A stretch of DNA of 64,000 nt from Variovorax sp. PBS-H4 (GTDB lineage Bacteria; Pseudomonadota; Gammaproteobacteria; Burkholderiales; Burkholderiaceae_C): NCBI RefSeq assembly GCF_901827205.1, contig NZ_LR594675.1, positions 5,140,001-5,204,000 on the forward strand. The letters are read 5' to 3'. The translations under genes were made by a program, and so were the position numbers. Below the pieces are notes generated by a model, which saw only the letters and a list, made by a program, of their open reading frames with translations, had not been told where the DNA came from and did no database searches. This document shows positions 9,103 to 17,047 of the stretch, piece by piece (position 1 is the stretch's first letter; the number at the start of each line of letters is the position of its first letter).

Positions 9103-9330
9103 TCAGCGGCGACGCAGGACGTGAATGAAGTCGTCTCCCACCGTCTGCTGGTCGACCAGGTCGTTGCCGGTCTGGCGGGCGAAGGCCTGGAAATCACGCA
9201 TCGAGCCGGGGTCGGTGGAGATCACCTTGAGCAATTGCCCGCTCAGCATCTCGTTGAGCGATTTCTTCGCCTTCAGGATGGGCAGCGGGCAGTTGAGTCC
9301 GCGCGTGTCGATTTCTTTGTGGATGTCCAT
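9103..9330 (-). CDS. TusA-family sulfurtransferase
   Basis: The 75-aa SirA/TusA-fold protein has the catalytic CPxP motif in TRGLNCPLPILKAKKSL; the Cys carries a persulfide for sulfur relay (2-thiouridine synthesis or related trafficking). Length is typical. A good Shine-Dalgarno (AAGGA, 6 nt) precedes the ATG. It lies between a Nudix gene (31 nt upstream) and the SGNH gene, in a group headed by cysM, so a role in sulfur handling is plausible. Which TusA subgroup it belongs to cannot be told from sequence alone. Confidence 0.9.
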   Translation of the reverse strand: MDIHKEIDTRGLNCPLPILKAKKSLNEMLSGQLLKVISTDPGSMRDFQAFARQTGNDLVDQQTVGDDFIHVLRRR

Positions 9331-9361
9331 CGGTATTCCTTCTTCCGGGCCTGCCGGAATT

Positions 9362-9928
9362 CTAGGAGGCGGCCGTTGCGTCGGGCGCGGGCGTCACGGG
9401 TCTTGGCCATTCGATGAACTGCGGCTCGTGCCCGCGTGTGCGGAGCCAATCGGCCAATGCGTAGCCGGTGCCCGCCGGCCAACACCGGAGATCGGCCAGG
9501 TCATACAGCCGGTAGTCGACCAGCTCGGGCGAAAGCCGCACCTCGCCGTCGGCCACCGCATGGTAGGCAATGATCACCTGGTTCATGCGCTGGAAGTCGT
9601 AGACGCCGACCAGATCGAGGGCGCTGGTGTCGAGGTTGGTCTCTTCCTTGATCTCGCGTGCGATGCCTTCCTGCGGCGTCTCGCCAGCCTCCATGAAGCC
9701 GGTGATCAGCGCATACATCTTGTGTGTCCAGGCAGCGTTGCGCGCCAGCAGCACCTGGCCCCGGAATTCAATGATCGCAGCGAGCACCGGCGTCGGATTG
9801 TTCCAATGGGTCCACCCGCAGGCGCTGCAGCGCAGGCGCGACTTGGGCCCTCCATCCTCGGCAAGTTCGATGCGCGCGAGGGGGGTGGCGCAAGCCGAGC
9901 AGAACTTGGGATCGTTCATGGTGCTCAT
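9362..9928 (-). CDS. Nudix hydrolase with N-terminal zinc ribbon
   Basis: The 188-aa protein hydrolyses a nucleoside-diphosphate derivative. A two-CxxC zinc ribbon (FCSAC and LRCSACGW) occupies the first 35 residues. It is followed by a Nudix domain with the box GFMEAGETPQEGIAREIKEE; the usual Gly after EEx is Asn here. The start at 9928 has GAGGTG 5-7 nt upstream; another ATG three codons later has none. This resembles the small zinc-ribbon Nudix group and not full NudC. The gene sits 55 nt after cysM. Confidence 0.88.
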   Translation of the reverse strand: MSTMNDPKFCSACATPLARIELAEDGGPKSRLRCSACGWTHWNNPTPVLAAIIEFRGQVLLARNAAWTHKMYALITGFMEAGETPQEGIAREIKEETNLDTSALDLVGVYDFQRMNQVIIAYHAVADGEVRLSPELVDYRLYDLADLRCWPAGTGYALADWLRTRGHEPQFIEWPRPVTPAPDATAAS

Positions 9929-9983
9929 GGCATCACCTCGGCACTTCGCACTGCGGTATTTACCTCGACAGCGGGCGGACGGC

Positions 9984-10895
9984 TCATGCCGGGAAAACGC
10001 CGGTGGAGAGATAGCGATCGCCGCGGTCGCAGACGACGAAGACGATCGTCGCGTTTTCCAACTTCTTCGCGGTCTCGAGCGCCACCCACAGTGCCCCAGC
10101 GGACGAGATGCCCGCAAAGACCCCCTCCTCGCGCGCCAGCCGACGGCACATTTCCTCGGCCTGGTCCTGGCTCACGTGAACCAGTTGATCGACACGGCTG
10201 GGCTCGTAGATCTTGGGCAGGTACTCCTCCGGCCACTTGCGGATACCCGGGATGCGCGAACCCTCCTCTGGCTGCGCGCCGATGATCTGCACCGCAGGGT
10301 TCTTCTCTTTCAGGAAATGAGAAACGCCTGTGATGGTGCCGGTGGTGCCCATCGCGCTCACGAAGTGCGTGATGCGTCCACCTGTGTCGGCCCAGATCTC
10401 GGGTCCGGTGGTCTCATAGTGGATGCGCGGATTGTCCGGATTGGCGAACTGATCCAGCACCCGGCCTTTTCCCTGCGTCACCATTTGCTCGGCGAGGTCG
10501 CGGGCGTACTCCATGCCGCCGCTCTTGGGCGTGAGCACCAACTCGGCGCCGAACGCCTTCATGGTCTGGGCCCGCTCGACCGAGAGGTCTTCCGGCATGA
10601 TCAGCACCATGCGATAGCCCTTGATGGCCGCCGCCATCGCGAGCGCAATCCCGGTGTTGCCAGAAGTGGCCTCGATGAGCGTGTCCCCGGGCTTGATCTC
10701 ACCGCGCTCCTCGGCGCGCTTGATCATCGAGAGCGCCGGGCGATCCTTCACAGATCCGGCAGGGTTGTTGCCTTCCAGCTTCGCCAGAATCACGTTGCCG
10801 CGCTTCGAATTCTCGGCTGCATCGATGCGCTGGAGCGCGACCAGCGGCGTCTTGCCGATCGCGTCCTCAATGGTCGGGTAGTTCACATTTGCCAT
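9984..10895 (-). CDS. cysM: Cysteine synthase B
   Basis: The 303-aa PLP enzyme makes cysteine from O-acetylserine and sulfide (CysM can also use thiosulfate). The PLP lysine is Lys50 in NNPAGSVKDRP, the substrate loop is EATSGNTGIA and the PLP-phosphate loop is SAMGTTGTITG. The length equals E. coli CysM. The start MANVNYPTIED at 10895 is chosen over a GTG nine nt upstream. It heads the cysM-Nudix-TusA-SGNH run and is divergent from tRNA-Leu. Confidence 0.95.
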   Translation of the reverse strand: MANVNYPTIEDAIGKTPLVALQRIDAAENSKRGNVILAKLEGNNPAGSVKDRPALSMIKRAEERGEIKPGDTLIEATSGNTGIALAMAAAIKGYRMVLIMPEDLSVERAQTMKAFGAELVLTPKSGGMEYARDLAEQMVTQGKGRVLDQFANPDNPRIHYETTGPEIWADTGGRITHFVSAMGTTGTITGVSHFLKEKNPAVQIIGAQPEEGSRIPGIRKWPEEYLPKIYEPSRVDQLVHVSQDQAEEMCRRLAREEGVFAGISSAGALWVALETAKKLENATIVFVVCDRGDRYLSTGVFPA

Positions 10896-10937
10896 GCCAG
10901 GCACTGTGCCATAATTTTGAGCTCTCTTCCTTCCCTT

Positions 10938-11022
10938 GCCCGGGTGGTGAAATTGGTAGACGCAGGGGACTCAAAATCCCCCGCCGCAAGGCGTGCCGGT
11001 TCGATTCCGGCCCCGGGCACCA
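10938..11022 (+). tRNA. tRNA-Leu (anticodon CAA)
   Basis: An 85-nt tRNA with the long variable arm of a class II tRNA. Acceptor stem GCCCGGG pairs with CCCGGGC; the D-arm contains GGTGAAATTGGTAGACGC; the anticodon loop is CTCAAAA with anticodon CAA; the T-loop is GGTTCGATTCC. Discriminator A (11019) and an encoded CCA (11020-11022) are present. A -10-like CATAAT lies at 10910-10915. Confidence 0.97.
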
Positions 11023-11068
11023 CGGACCAGGCGGCGCACTCTCGGCGGCTAGCCGGGACGCCGGCAAT

Positions 11069-11096
11069 AAAAAAGGCTCCCAAGGGAGCCTTTTTT
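11069..11096. terminator. Bidirectional intrinsic terminator
   Basis: A-run, stem GGCTCCC (11075-11081), AA loop, stem GGGAGCC (11084-11090), then six T. The symmetrical A and T runs let it end the plus-strand tRNA-Leu transcript and the minus-strand RRM gene, whose stop is 18 nt to the right. Confidence 0.9.
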
Positions 11097-11114
11097 GCTG
11101 ATGCCGACAGGCGC

Positions 11115-11510
11115 TCAGTAGCCGCCGCGGCCACCGCCGCCGTAGCCACCACCGCCGCTGCGGCCACCGCCGCCACCACCACCACCGTAGCCGCCACCGC
11201 CACCGTAGCCACCGCCACCGCTGCGGCCACCGCCGCCGCCGAAGCCGCCGGGCGAACGGGGCTCCATCGGACGGGCCTCGTTGACGGTCAGGGCGCGGCC
11301 TTCGAGCGATTGGCCGTTCAGGCCTTCGATGGCTGCGAGCGCTTCCGAATCGCTGCCCATTTCGACAAAGCCGAAGCCCTTGGAGCGACCGCTGTCGCGT
11401 TCCATCATGACTTTGGCGCTGGCGACGTTACCGTAGGCGGCAAACGCCTGTTCCAGATGGTTGTCGCGGACGGAATAGGCGAGGTTGCCTACGTAAAGTT
11501 TCTTGCCCAT
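11115..11510 (-). CDS. Glycine-rich RRM RNA-binding protein
   Basis: The 131-aa protein has a single RRM (about 3-82) with RNP2 LYVGNL (5-10) and RNP1 KGFGFVEM (44-51). A C-terminal tail of about 45 residues is almost entirely Gly, Tyr, Arg and Ser. Such proteins (Rbp type) are often cold-induced and bind single-stranded RNA. The leader is A/T-rich and the ribosome site is GGAG before the ATG. The tail is encoded by a low-complexity GGC/GGT/GGN repeat that gives spurious long ORFs on the other strand. Confidence 0.93.
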   Translation of the reverse strand: MGKKLYVGNLAYSVRDNHLEQAFAAYGNVASAKVMMERDSGRSKGFGFVEMGSDSEALAAIEGLNGQSLEGRALTVNEARPMEPRSPGGFGGGGGRSGGGGYGGGGGYGGGGGGGGRSGGGGYGGGGRGGY

Positions 11511-11777
11511 GGAGGACTCCTAATCAAACTAAAAAAACAATCGATGGAGTCCCAGAGTCACAACAAGCAAGGATGCGCAGTGGCGCGAAACTGAACCGAT
11601 TACCCAATACGAAGCCAAAGCGAACCAAAGCGACGCCCCGGCATTGTCGCGCACTTCTTGGGGTCGCGGTCAAGATTCCTATCAAGGGAAACGCTTAGTT
11701 CTCCAAAGCGGCCTGATCGGGCGACGTTAGAGTACTTCCAGCGCTGTTGCGGCGCGCGGGCCGGACCCGCACCTTTC

Positions 11778-12056
11778 TCAGGCCTTTGCCTGCGCCTCCA
11801 GCCGGCGGTTGGCGTCGAGCGCGTAAAGCACGGCCTTCTCATCCTGGCCCTTGCCCGACGCATCCCCGATGGGCAGCTGGGCCGAGCCGTAGAGCTCGCG
11901 CTCCAGTCGCTTCGCACGCTCGGAATACATGCGGGCCAGCGCACCATGATGCTCTGCGGCCGCCTGGTGCTCGATGCGCGCCAGGTGAGCTTCCTCGAGC
12001 AGGGCCATCACCCGCCGCAGATGGCCGTTTCGGTTGGGTTGGAAAAAACTGAACAT
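11778..12056 (-). CDS. Small helical protein of unknown function
   Basis: I do not recognise this 92-aa product. It begins MFSFFQPNRNGHLRRV and is otherwise mostly charged and alanine-rich helix (about 15-90, HLARIEHQAAAEHHGALARM), suggesting a coiled coil or helical hairpin. There is no signal peptide. The start at 12056 is preceded by GGAGGA at 4-5 nt; a frame-matched ATG 12 nt upstream lacks such a site. The 267-nt stretch to the RRM gene (11511-11777) shows nothing else I can name. Confidence 0.6.
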   Translation of the reverse strand: MFSFFQPNRNGHLRRVMALLEEAHLARIEHQAAAEHHGALARMYSERAKRLERELYGSAQLPIGDASGKGQDEKAVLYALDANRRLEAQAKA

Positions 12057-12202
12057 CAAATCCTCCATCGCAAGCCAGCAGGAACTCTTTGTAGCTGCAG
12101 TCGCTCGGCGGGCGCTGTAGGTGCAGCGCTCTTGTGCAGCCGCTGTTATGAATTAGTTCTCAGTTTTAACAAAGATCTGAAGCTTGCCGTCGTTCGAAAG
12201 AG

Positions 12203-13126
12203 TTACTCCGCCTTGATGGCCATGGTTTGGAGGATGGTCTCCAGCTGCGGGCTCATGGGCAGGTCGATGCTGACGCCGCTCAATGGCAGCTTGCGAAGGA
12301 ACCAGCGCTTGTATTGGCGTTCGATCTCCCCGTCCTGCGCCAGAAACTGAAAGGTCTCGTTGACGACCTTGGCGAGCTGCGGGTCGTTCTTGCGGTACAT
12401 GATCCCGTACGGGTCATAGGACAGGAAGTCACCTACCACCTGGTACTCGCCCTGCACCTTGCCCTTGTTCTGCGCGATCAGCCCATAGAGCAGCACATCG
12501 TCGGTCGCAAAGGCATCGGCGTCGCCATTGACGACCCGCGCGAAAGACTCGGCATGATCGCGCTGCACCAGCAGGTTCATGTTGAGTTTGAACTTCTGCG
12601 ACAACGCCTGCAGGGTTTGCTCGTTCGTGGTGCCGCGCGTGACTGCCACCTTGCGGCCGCCCAGGTCCTTGAAGTCGCGGATCGGCGCTCCCTTCTTCAC
12701 CAGCAGCTTGGTGCCAGAGACAAAGATCGTGGGCGAGAAGGACACCCGCTTCTGGCGTTCAAGGTTGCTGGTGGTGGAGCCGCATTCCAGGTCGACCTGG
12801 CCTTTTTCCACCGCATCGATGCGGGACTCGGAGGTCACCGGCGCCCACCTGATGTCCAGGCTCTTGTGAACCGCCTCCTCGATGGCGCCCACCAGCAACT
12901 TGCACAGCTCGACGGAGTAGCCGATAGGTTCGTTGCGCGGCGAGAGATAAGAGAACGGGATGGAGGACTCCCGGTACCCCAGGGTGATGGCGCCGGCATC
13001 GCGAACCTTTGCCAATGTCCCGGTCAACGCGGTCGGCGCGGCGGGCGTAGGCTCCGTCTGAGCGCGGGCGAGCGCCAGCAGCAATCCCAGCGCCACGACA
13101 AGCGATGACCTGAACAAGAACTTCAT
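12203..13126 (-). CDS. Amino-acid ABC-type substrate-binding protein (family 3)
   Basis: The 307-aa periplasmic binding protein has a signal peptide (about 1-22, FLFRSSLVVALGLLLALARA). The fold pattern is typical of glutamate/aspartate binders: ITLGYRESSIPFSYL, PIGYSVELC, VEKGQVDLECGSTT and a DAFATDDVLLYGL loop. No ABC permease or ATPase is adjacent; it lies 12 nt downstream of a dicarboxylate/amino-acid symporter gene on the same strand. It therefore either works with a transporter encoded elsewhere or feeds the symporter. AAGGTG 6 nt before the ATG supports the start. Confidence 0.88.
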   Translation of the reverse strand: MKFLFRSSLVVALGLLLALARAQTEPTPAAPTALTGTLAKVRDAGAITLGYRESSIPFSYLSPRNEPIGYSVELCKLLVGAIEEAVHKSLDIRWAPVTSESRIDAVEKGQVDLECGSTTSNLERQKRVSFSPTIFVSGTKLLVKKGAPIRDFKDLGGRKVAVTRGTTNEQTLQALSQKFKLNMNLLVQRDHAESFARVVNGDADAFATDDVLLYGLIAQNKGKVQGEYQVVGDFLSYDPYGIMYRKNDPQLAKVVNETFQFLAQDGEIERQYKRWFLRKLPLSGVSIDLPMSPQLETILQTMAIKAE

Positions 13127-13138
13127 GGCACACACCTT

Positions 13139-14461
13139 TCAGGCATGCACCGGATGCGCCAGTGTTGCGGCGCTCTCGGCATCGAGGGCCTTCTCGTTCG
13201 CCACTGCGTCGCTTTCGGACAGCAGCTCGCCCTCCCACTTGGCTACCACTGCCGTTGCGATCGAGTTGCCCACTGCGTTGGTCGCCGAACGGCCCATGTC
13301 CAGGAATGTGTCCACGCCGAGGATCAGCAGCAGGCCTGCCTCGGGAATATTGAATTGATTGAGAGTCGCCGCAATGACCACCAGCGAGGCGCGGGGCACG
13401 CCGGCCATGCCTTTCGAGGTCAGCATCAGGATCAGCAGCATGGTGATCTGAGTGCCCAGCGGCAACTGGATGTCATAGGCCTGGGCGATGAAGAGCACCG
13501 CGAACGTGCAGTACATCATCGAGCCGTCCAGATTGAAGGAATAGCCCATGGGCATCACAAAGCTGGAGATCTTGCGCTTGACGCCGAAGCGGTCCAGCGC
13601 ATCGAGGATCTTGGGGTAGGCGGCCTCCGAGCTGGCGGTGGCGAAGGACAGCAGGAACGCCTCCTTGATCAGCACCAGCAGCTTGAGAACGCGCGGTCCC
13701 AGGAAGACAAAGCCGGCCAGGATGAGCGCGCCCCATAGCACGAACAGGCCCAGGTAGAAGTCGCCCATGAAGACGGCGAACTTGAGCAAGATCTCGAGCC
13801 CATTGACCGCCACCGTGGCTGCCATTGCAGCCATGACGGCCAACGGCGCGAGCTTCATGACGTAGCCGGTGATCTTGAGCATCGCATGCGACAGCTCGTC
13901 GATCGCGTGGATCAAGGTCTTCGCCTTGTCGCCCAGCGACGCCAGCGCGACGCCGAAGAACATGGAGAACACGACGATCTGGAGGATCTCGTTGTTGGCC
14001 ATTGCCTCGGCAAAGCTCTTGGGCACCAGATGGCTGACGAAGTCCTTCAAGGTGAATTTGGAGGTGGCGAGATTGGCCGAGGTGCCGATGTCGGGCAGCG
14101 GCAATCCGAGGTTATGGCCGGGTTGCAGCAGGTTGGCCATGATCAAGCCCAGCACCAGGGAAACGAGCGACGCCGTAATGAACCAGCCCAGCGCCTTGCC
14201 GAAGACGCGCCCAACGGAGGACGCGTCGCCCATGTGGGCAATACCCACCACCAGTGTGGAAAACACCAGCGGACCGATCAGCATCTTGATCAGGCGCAGG
14301 AAGACGTCCGAGAAGATGGAGATATAGCCCGCGATCTGCGTGGCCGTCTTCTTGTCCGGAAAATTGATGAAGACCATGTAGCCGATGAAGATCCCGATCA
14401 CCATCGCGATCATGATCCATGCCGCAGGGGGCAGGCGCTTCTTCGTGGCAGGGCTGGTCAT
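13139..14461 (-). CDS. Dicarboxylate/amino acid:cation symporter (DAACS family)
   Basis: The 440-aa inner-membrane symporter belongs to the GltP/DctA family and brings in C4-dicarboxylates or acidic amino acids with H+ or Na+. Several membrane helices are evident. Hairpin HP1 has ATASSEAAYPKILDAL, and TM7 carries MPMGYSFNLDGSMMY, equivalent to the substrate/Na+ site. HP2 reads SKGMAGVPRASLVVIAA, and the TM8 region has DTFLDMGRSATNAVGNSIA. AGGA 6-7 nt upstream supports the start at 14461. It forms a two-gene unit with the downstream binding-protein gene. I leave out a symbol because dctA and gltP cannot be separated with certainty. Confidence 0.9.
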   Translation of the reverse strand: MTSPATKKRLPPAAWIMIAMVIGIFIGYMVFINFPDKKTATQIAGYISIFSDVFLRLIKMLIGPLVFSTLVVGIAHMGDASSVGRVFGKALGWFITASLVSLVLGLIMANLLQPGHNLGLPLPDIGTSANLATSKFTLKDFVSHLVPKSFAEAMANNEILQIVVFSMFFGVALASLGDKAKTLIHAIDELSHAMLKITGYVMKLAPLAVMAAMAATVAVNGLEILLKFAVFMGDFYLGLFVLWGALILAGFVFLGPRVLKLLVLIKEAFLLSFATASSEAAYPKILDALDRFGVKRKISSFVMPMGYSFNLDGSMMYCTFAVLFIAQAYDIQLPLGTQITMLLILMLTSKGMAGVPRASLVVIAATLNQFNIPEAGLLLILGVDTFLDMGRSATNAVGNSIATAVVAKWEGELLSESDAVANEKALDAESAATLAHPVHA

Positions 14462-14747
14462 CGGATGTCCTTTCTGGAGATCAACGAGCTGAACACGATC
14501 CGTGCCGCGCAAGATCCATGCGCGTGCACGTCAGCACGCGGATGATTTGCCCGACGGCCCCGTTTGTCCAGTCCCGCCAGACGGACGTCGCCGATCGGGG
14601 ACTCAAACGAACTGTCAGCCGATGCCGACGTCCATCGGCCGGATGCGGCGGACACGCGCTGCGCCCTCGAACCGACGACGCGCCGCGCTCCCAGCCGCTG
14701 GCTTCACGCATCCGTTGCGCATACACCTGCTTCATTGGAGGCACGTC

Positions 14748-14903
14748 ATGGACAAGATCATCCTGGACTCGGCGAGCGACGGCCGCGGCTATGAATGCCT
14801 CGGGTTGCGAGGCTCGCGCATTCTGACCCGCAGCCATGCAGAAGCCTGCTTCTGGCATTCGCTCGGCTATGTCGTGCTTCACTATTCGAACTGGACAACG
14901 TGA
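14748..14903 (+). CDS. Predicted small protein, 51 aa
   Basis: No family recognised. The ORF (MDKIILDSASDGRGYECLG...) is preceded by GGAGG at 6 nt, one of the better ribosome sites in this part of the window. It has Cys, His and aromatic residues (EACFWHSLGYVV) and no signal peptide. A second small ORF with an equally good site follows 37 nt later. Coding status is inferred from the ribosome site and pairing only. Confidence 0.4.
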   Translation: MDKIILDSASDGRGYECLGLRGSRILTRSHAEACFWHSLGYVVLHYSNWTT

Positions 14904-14940
14904 GTCCCGAGTGCGCCCATCGTCTTCAGGGAGAACAACC

Positions 14941-15063
14941 ATGCTGATCGTCATGAGGACCGTCCCGCGGGCGCAGGATGCGCGCCTGGTGATCGCGTGC
15001 ATACGCGCCTGCATCTGGGCGGCGATCGAGGGACGCCCCTTCTGTCCGCTGCGCCAGGACTAA
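14941..15063 (+). CDS. Predicted small protein, 40 aa
   Basis: No family recognised. The 40-aa ORF (MLIVMRTVPRAQDARLV...) has GGGAGA 6 nt before the ATG and a hydrophobic middle (VIACIRACIWAAI) with two Cys, so it could sit at a membrane. It ends 37 nt before the convergent LuxR-type gene. Reality is uncertain; it is listed because of its ribosome site and its small neighbour. Confidence 0.38.
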   Translation: MLIVMRTVPRAQDARLVIACIRACIWAAIEGRPFCPLRQD

Positions 15064-15100
15064 GGCAGGTGGCAAGCGGCCACGTTGGGCCGGCTTTTAC

Positions 15101-15463
15101 CTAAAGATGAAGCACGCCGAGCCGCGCTGCCTGCGCGACTGCATCAGTCCGGCCGGTGGCGTCGAGCTTGTCGATCAGCGACCCCACGTGGAACTTGGCG
15201 GTGTGTACCGAGATGCCGAGACGCCGCGCAATGAGCTTGTTCGATGCGCCTTCGGCCACCAGCGCCAGCACTTCCAACTCGCGCCGAGTCAGGGTCGAGT
15301 CCATTGCCTCGCCTCCCTGCGCGGCCTCTGGCAGGACCACGGCTACGTCGGCAGACTCGCCGCGCTCAGCCACACGGAGGTCGGGCGCCGCGGCCAGCGC
15401 GGCGGCGAGGCGCTGCGACAAGGCCTCGTCGTCGATCTCGAGGGCCACCACGATCGGCTTCAT
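15101..15463 (-). CDS. LuxR-type HTH regulator without a receiver domain
   Basis: The 120-aa protein has a C-terminal GerE/LuxR DNA-binding domain (about 56-120, LTRRELEVLALVAEGASNK and LGISVHTAKFHVGSL). The N-terminal 55 residues look like the start and end of a receiver fold but are too short and lack a phospho-acceptor site. It lies 20 nt after the HtrA-like gene on the same strand. Such truncated regulators could respond by protein contact instead of phosphorylation; a partner relationship with the HtrA-like protein is inference. Confidence 0.85.
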   Translation of the reverse strand: MKPIVVALEIDDEALSQRLAAALAAAPDLRVAERGESADVAVVLPEAAQGGEAMDSTLTRRELEVLALVAEGASNKLIARRLGISVHTAKFHVGSLIDKLDATGRTDAVAQAARLGVLHL

Positions 15464-15483
15464 CGCACCATTGTGGACCGCGC

Positions 15484-16368
15484 TCAGGCCGCCGGTCTCT
15501 CGCCCACCCTAAGCCGCGCCTCCACTGCCTCGCCAGCGCGGCGCAGCGACAGCACGAGCACGGTCCCTACGCTCGCCGGACCCAAGGCGCGCAGCAGCAA
15601 CGGCACACTGCGAATCGGCTGTCCGTTCATTGCCACGATGACGTCGCCCTGCAGAACCCCGGCGGCTGCACCCGGCCCCTGCTCGGCCACGCTCATCACC
15701 ATCGCGCCAACACTCCCGGCGTCCACTCGCACCGGCTGCAGGCTCAGGCCAAGGTAGCCGCGCGGCATGTGGCCGTGTGTCATCAGTTGTGCGGCTACGC
15801 GCTCGATCGTCGCGGCGGGAATGAGCAGCACGCGCCGTCGAGGGCCGAACACTGCCATGCCCACGGGCTGGCCCTTGGCATTGAGCACGACGCCTCCTTC
15901 GGCGCCGAGCCTCAACCGCATGTCGAGCTCGATTCGCGCGTCGATCTCGCCGCCGCGCAGGCTGCGCCACGCTGGCCCGGCCAGCGAGACCAGGCCGCCC
16001 GCCACCAGCGGCAGGCCTTCGCGGGCGCCGATCGCCAGGACCATCTCGCCGGCGCGCAGCGGCTCGACATCGAAGACCACCGGCGGCGACGCCACGCCTT
16101 CGCAGCGCAGCAGCAGTACATCGGTGGAGGGATCGCGCCCTGCCACCTTGGCCGCCACAGTCGCACCGCCGGGCAGCACGAGTTCGGCCTCTTCGTCCTC
16201 CGGCAGTCCTTCTTCGGAGCTCACGACCCATCCGGGCCGCCAAACGAATCCGCTGGCGCGCGCGTGGCGCGTCTGGATGGCGAGCACAGCGGGCGAGACG
16301 GCGCTCACCGCGTCAGCCATCGCGGTCGACACCCGATCGAACGGCGACGGGGAAGAAACATTCGACAT
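15484..16368 (-). CDS. HtrA-like PDZ protein with degenerate protease triad
   Basis: The 294-aa protein has an S1C (DegP/HtrA) chymotrypsin-like fold (about 25-195) and a C-terminal PDZ domain (about 205-285, RGYLGLSLQPVRVD ... GVLQGDVIVAMNGQPI). Aligning by motif, the catalytic His position in GWVVSSEEG is Glu53, Asp83 is kept (STDVLLLR), and the Ser position in LGAEGGVVLN is Glu157. It should therefore be a binding or sensing protein and not a protease. No clear signal peptide is visible, unusual for this family. AAGGAG precedes the ATG at 16368. It is probably co-transcribed with the downstream LuxR-type gene. Confidence 0.85.
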   Translation of the reverse strand: MSNVSSPSPFDRVSTAMADAVSAVSPAVLAIQTRHARASGFVWRPGWVVSSEEGLPEDEEAELVLPGGATVAAKVAGRDPSTDVLLLRCEGVASPPVVFDVEPLRAGEMVLAIGAREGLPLVAGGLVSLAGPAWRSLRGGEIDARIELDMRLRLGAEGGVVLNAKGQPVGMAVFGPRRRVLLIPAATIERVAAQLMTHGHMPRGYLGLSLQPVRVDAGSVGAMVMSVAEQGPGAAAGVLQGDVIVAMNGQPIRSVPLLLRALGPASVGTVLVLSLRRAGEAVEARLRVGERPAA

Positions 16369-16601
16369 CGCGACTCCTTGAATGCTCACCATTGTCGAAA
16401 GGCCACCGCCGCCTGCCTACTGCCCGGTTGGGCAGGCGGGCGCTGCCACAGAGTTCTCACATGCTGCGAAGACGCCATGGCGCCGCGGGCGTTGCCACCA
16501 TTGTTTCCAGGCTGCGAACACCGCGGTTCAAAGAGCAGTGATTTTTCGAGGGCCGCTTGTCCCAAACTAATCCCCATCGACAACCATCTGAAGGACCCGA
16601 A

Positions 16602-16952
16602 ATGAAAGCCTCGAAACTCATCGCTACTGCCGCTCTCTCGCTCCTGGCCGTCGCCGGGGCGCAGGCGGAAACCTACGAAGGCGTGCACCCGTTGACCTCC
16701 TCGGCAACCCGCAGCGAAGTTGCCACGCAAGCGGTCACCGCCGCCCGCACCGGTAACCTCTATGCCGATGGCGCCAGCGCCGGCGTGCAGTCCTTTGCAT
16801 CCACCGCGGATCGCTCCCAAGTGCGTGCTGAAGCCGTTGCCAAGGCCCACGATCCGTTCGCGAGCCTTGACCGCCGTGCCTTCTACCGCGACGAAGTCCC
16901 CGCCGCGTACAAGAAGCCGAAGGTATCGTTCACGCGTCAAGCTGGCCTTTGA
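16602..16952 (+). CDS. Small secreted protein, DUF4148-like
   Basis: The 116-aa protein has a clear signal peptide (1-22, MKASKLIATAALSLL ... AGAQA). The mature part carries a repeat of the type SATRSEVATQAVTAAR and TADRSQVRAEAVAKA, the pattern seen in the small exported proteins of Burkholderiales assigned to DUF4148. Function is unknown. GAAGGA precedes the ATG at 16602; codons upstream in frame do not belong. A strong terminator follows 31 nt after the stop. Confidence 0.82.
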   Translation: MKASKLIATAALSLLAVAGAQAETYEGVHPLTSSATRSEVATQAVTAARTGNLYADGASAGVQSFASTADRSQVRAEAVAKAHDPFASLDRRAFYRDEVPAAYKKPKVSFTRQAGL

Positions 16953-16983
16953 GCCCTGGACCCGTAAGCGCGAAGAGAAGAAG

Positions 16984-17009
16984 ACGGGCCTGAGGGCCCG
17001 TTTTTTTTT
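16984..17009 (+). terminator. Intrinsic terminator
   Basis: Stem ACGGGCC/GGCCCGT (16984-16990 and 16995-17001) with loop TGAG, followed by nine T. It ends the DUF4148-like transcript and separates it from the convergent SDR gene. Confidence 0.92.
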
Positions 17010-17047
17010 GCCGCGTGCTTGCGCAACGGAGGCTGACCGCGCTTTTT

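Noticed and set aside
10938..11022. tRNA-Leu 3' end as a genomic-island attachment site
   Set aside because: No integrase, no second copy of the tRNA 3' end and no island genes are seen nearby; ordinary housekeeping genes flank it.
11117..11245. Apparent tandem repeat and plus-strand Ala-rich ORF
   Set aside because: It is the low-complexity coding DNA of the Gly-rich tail of the RRM protein; the opposite-strand frames are artefacts of GGN repeats.
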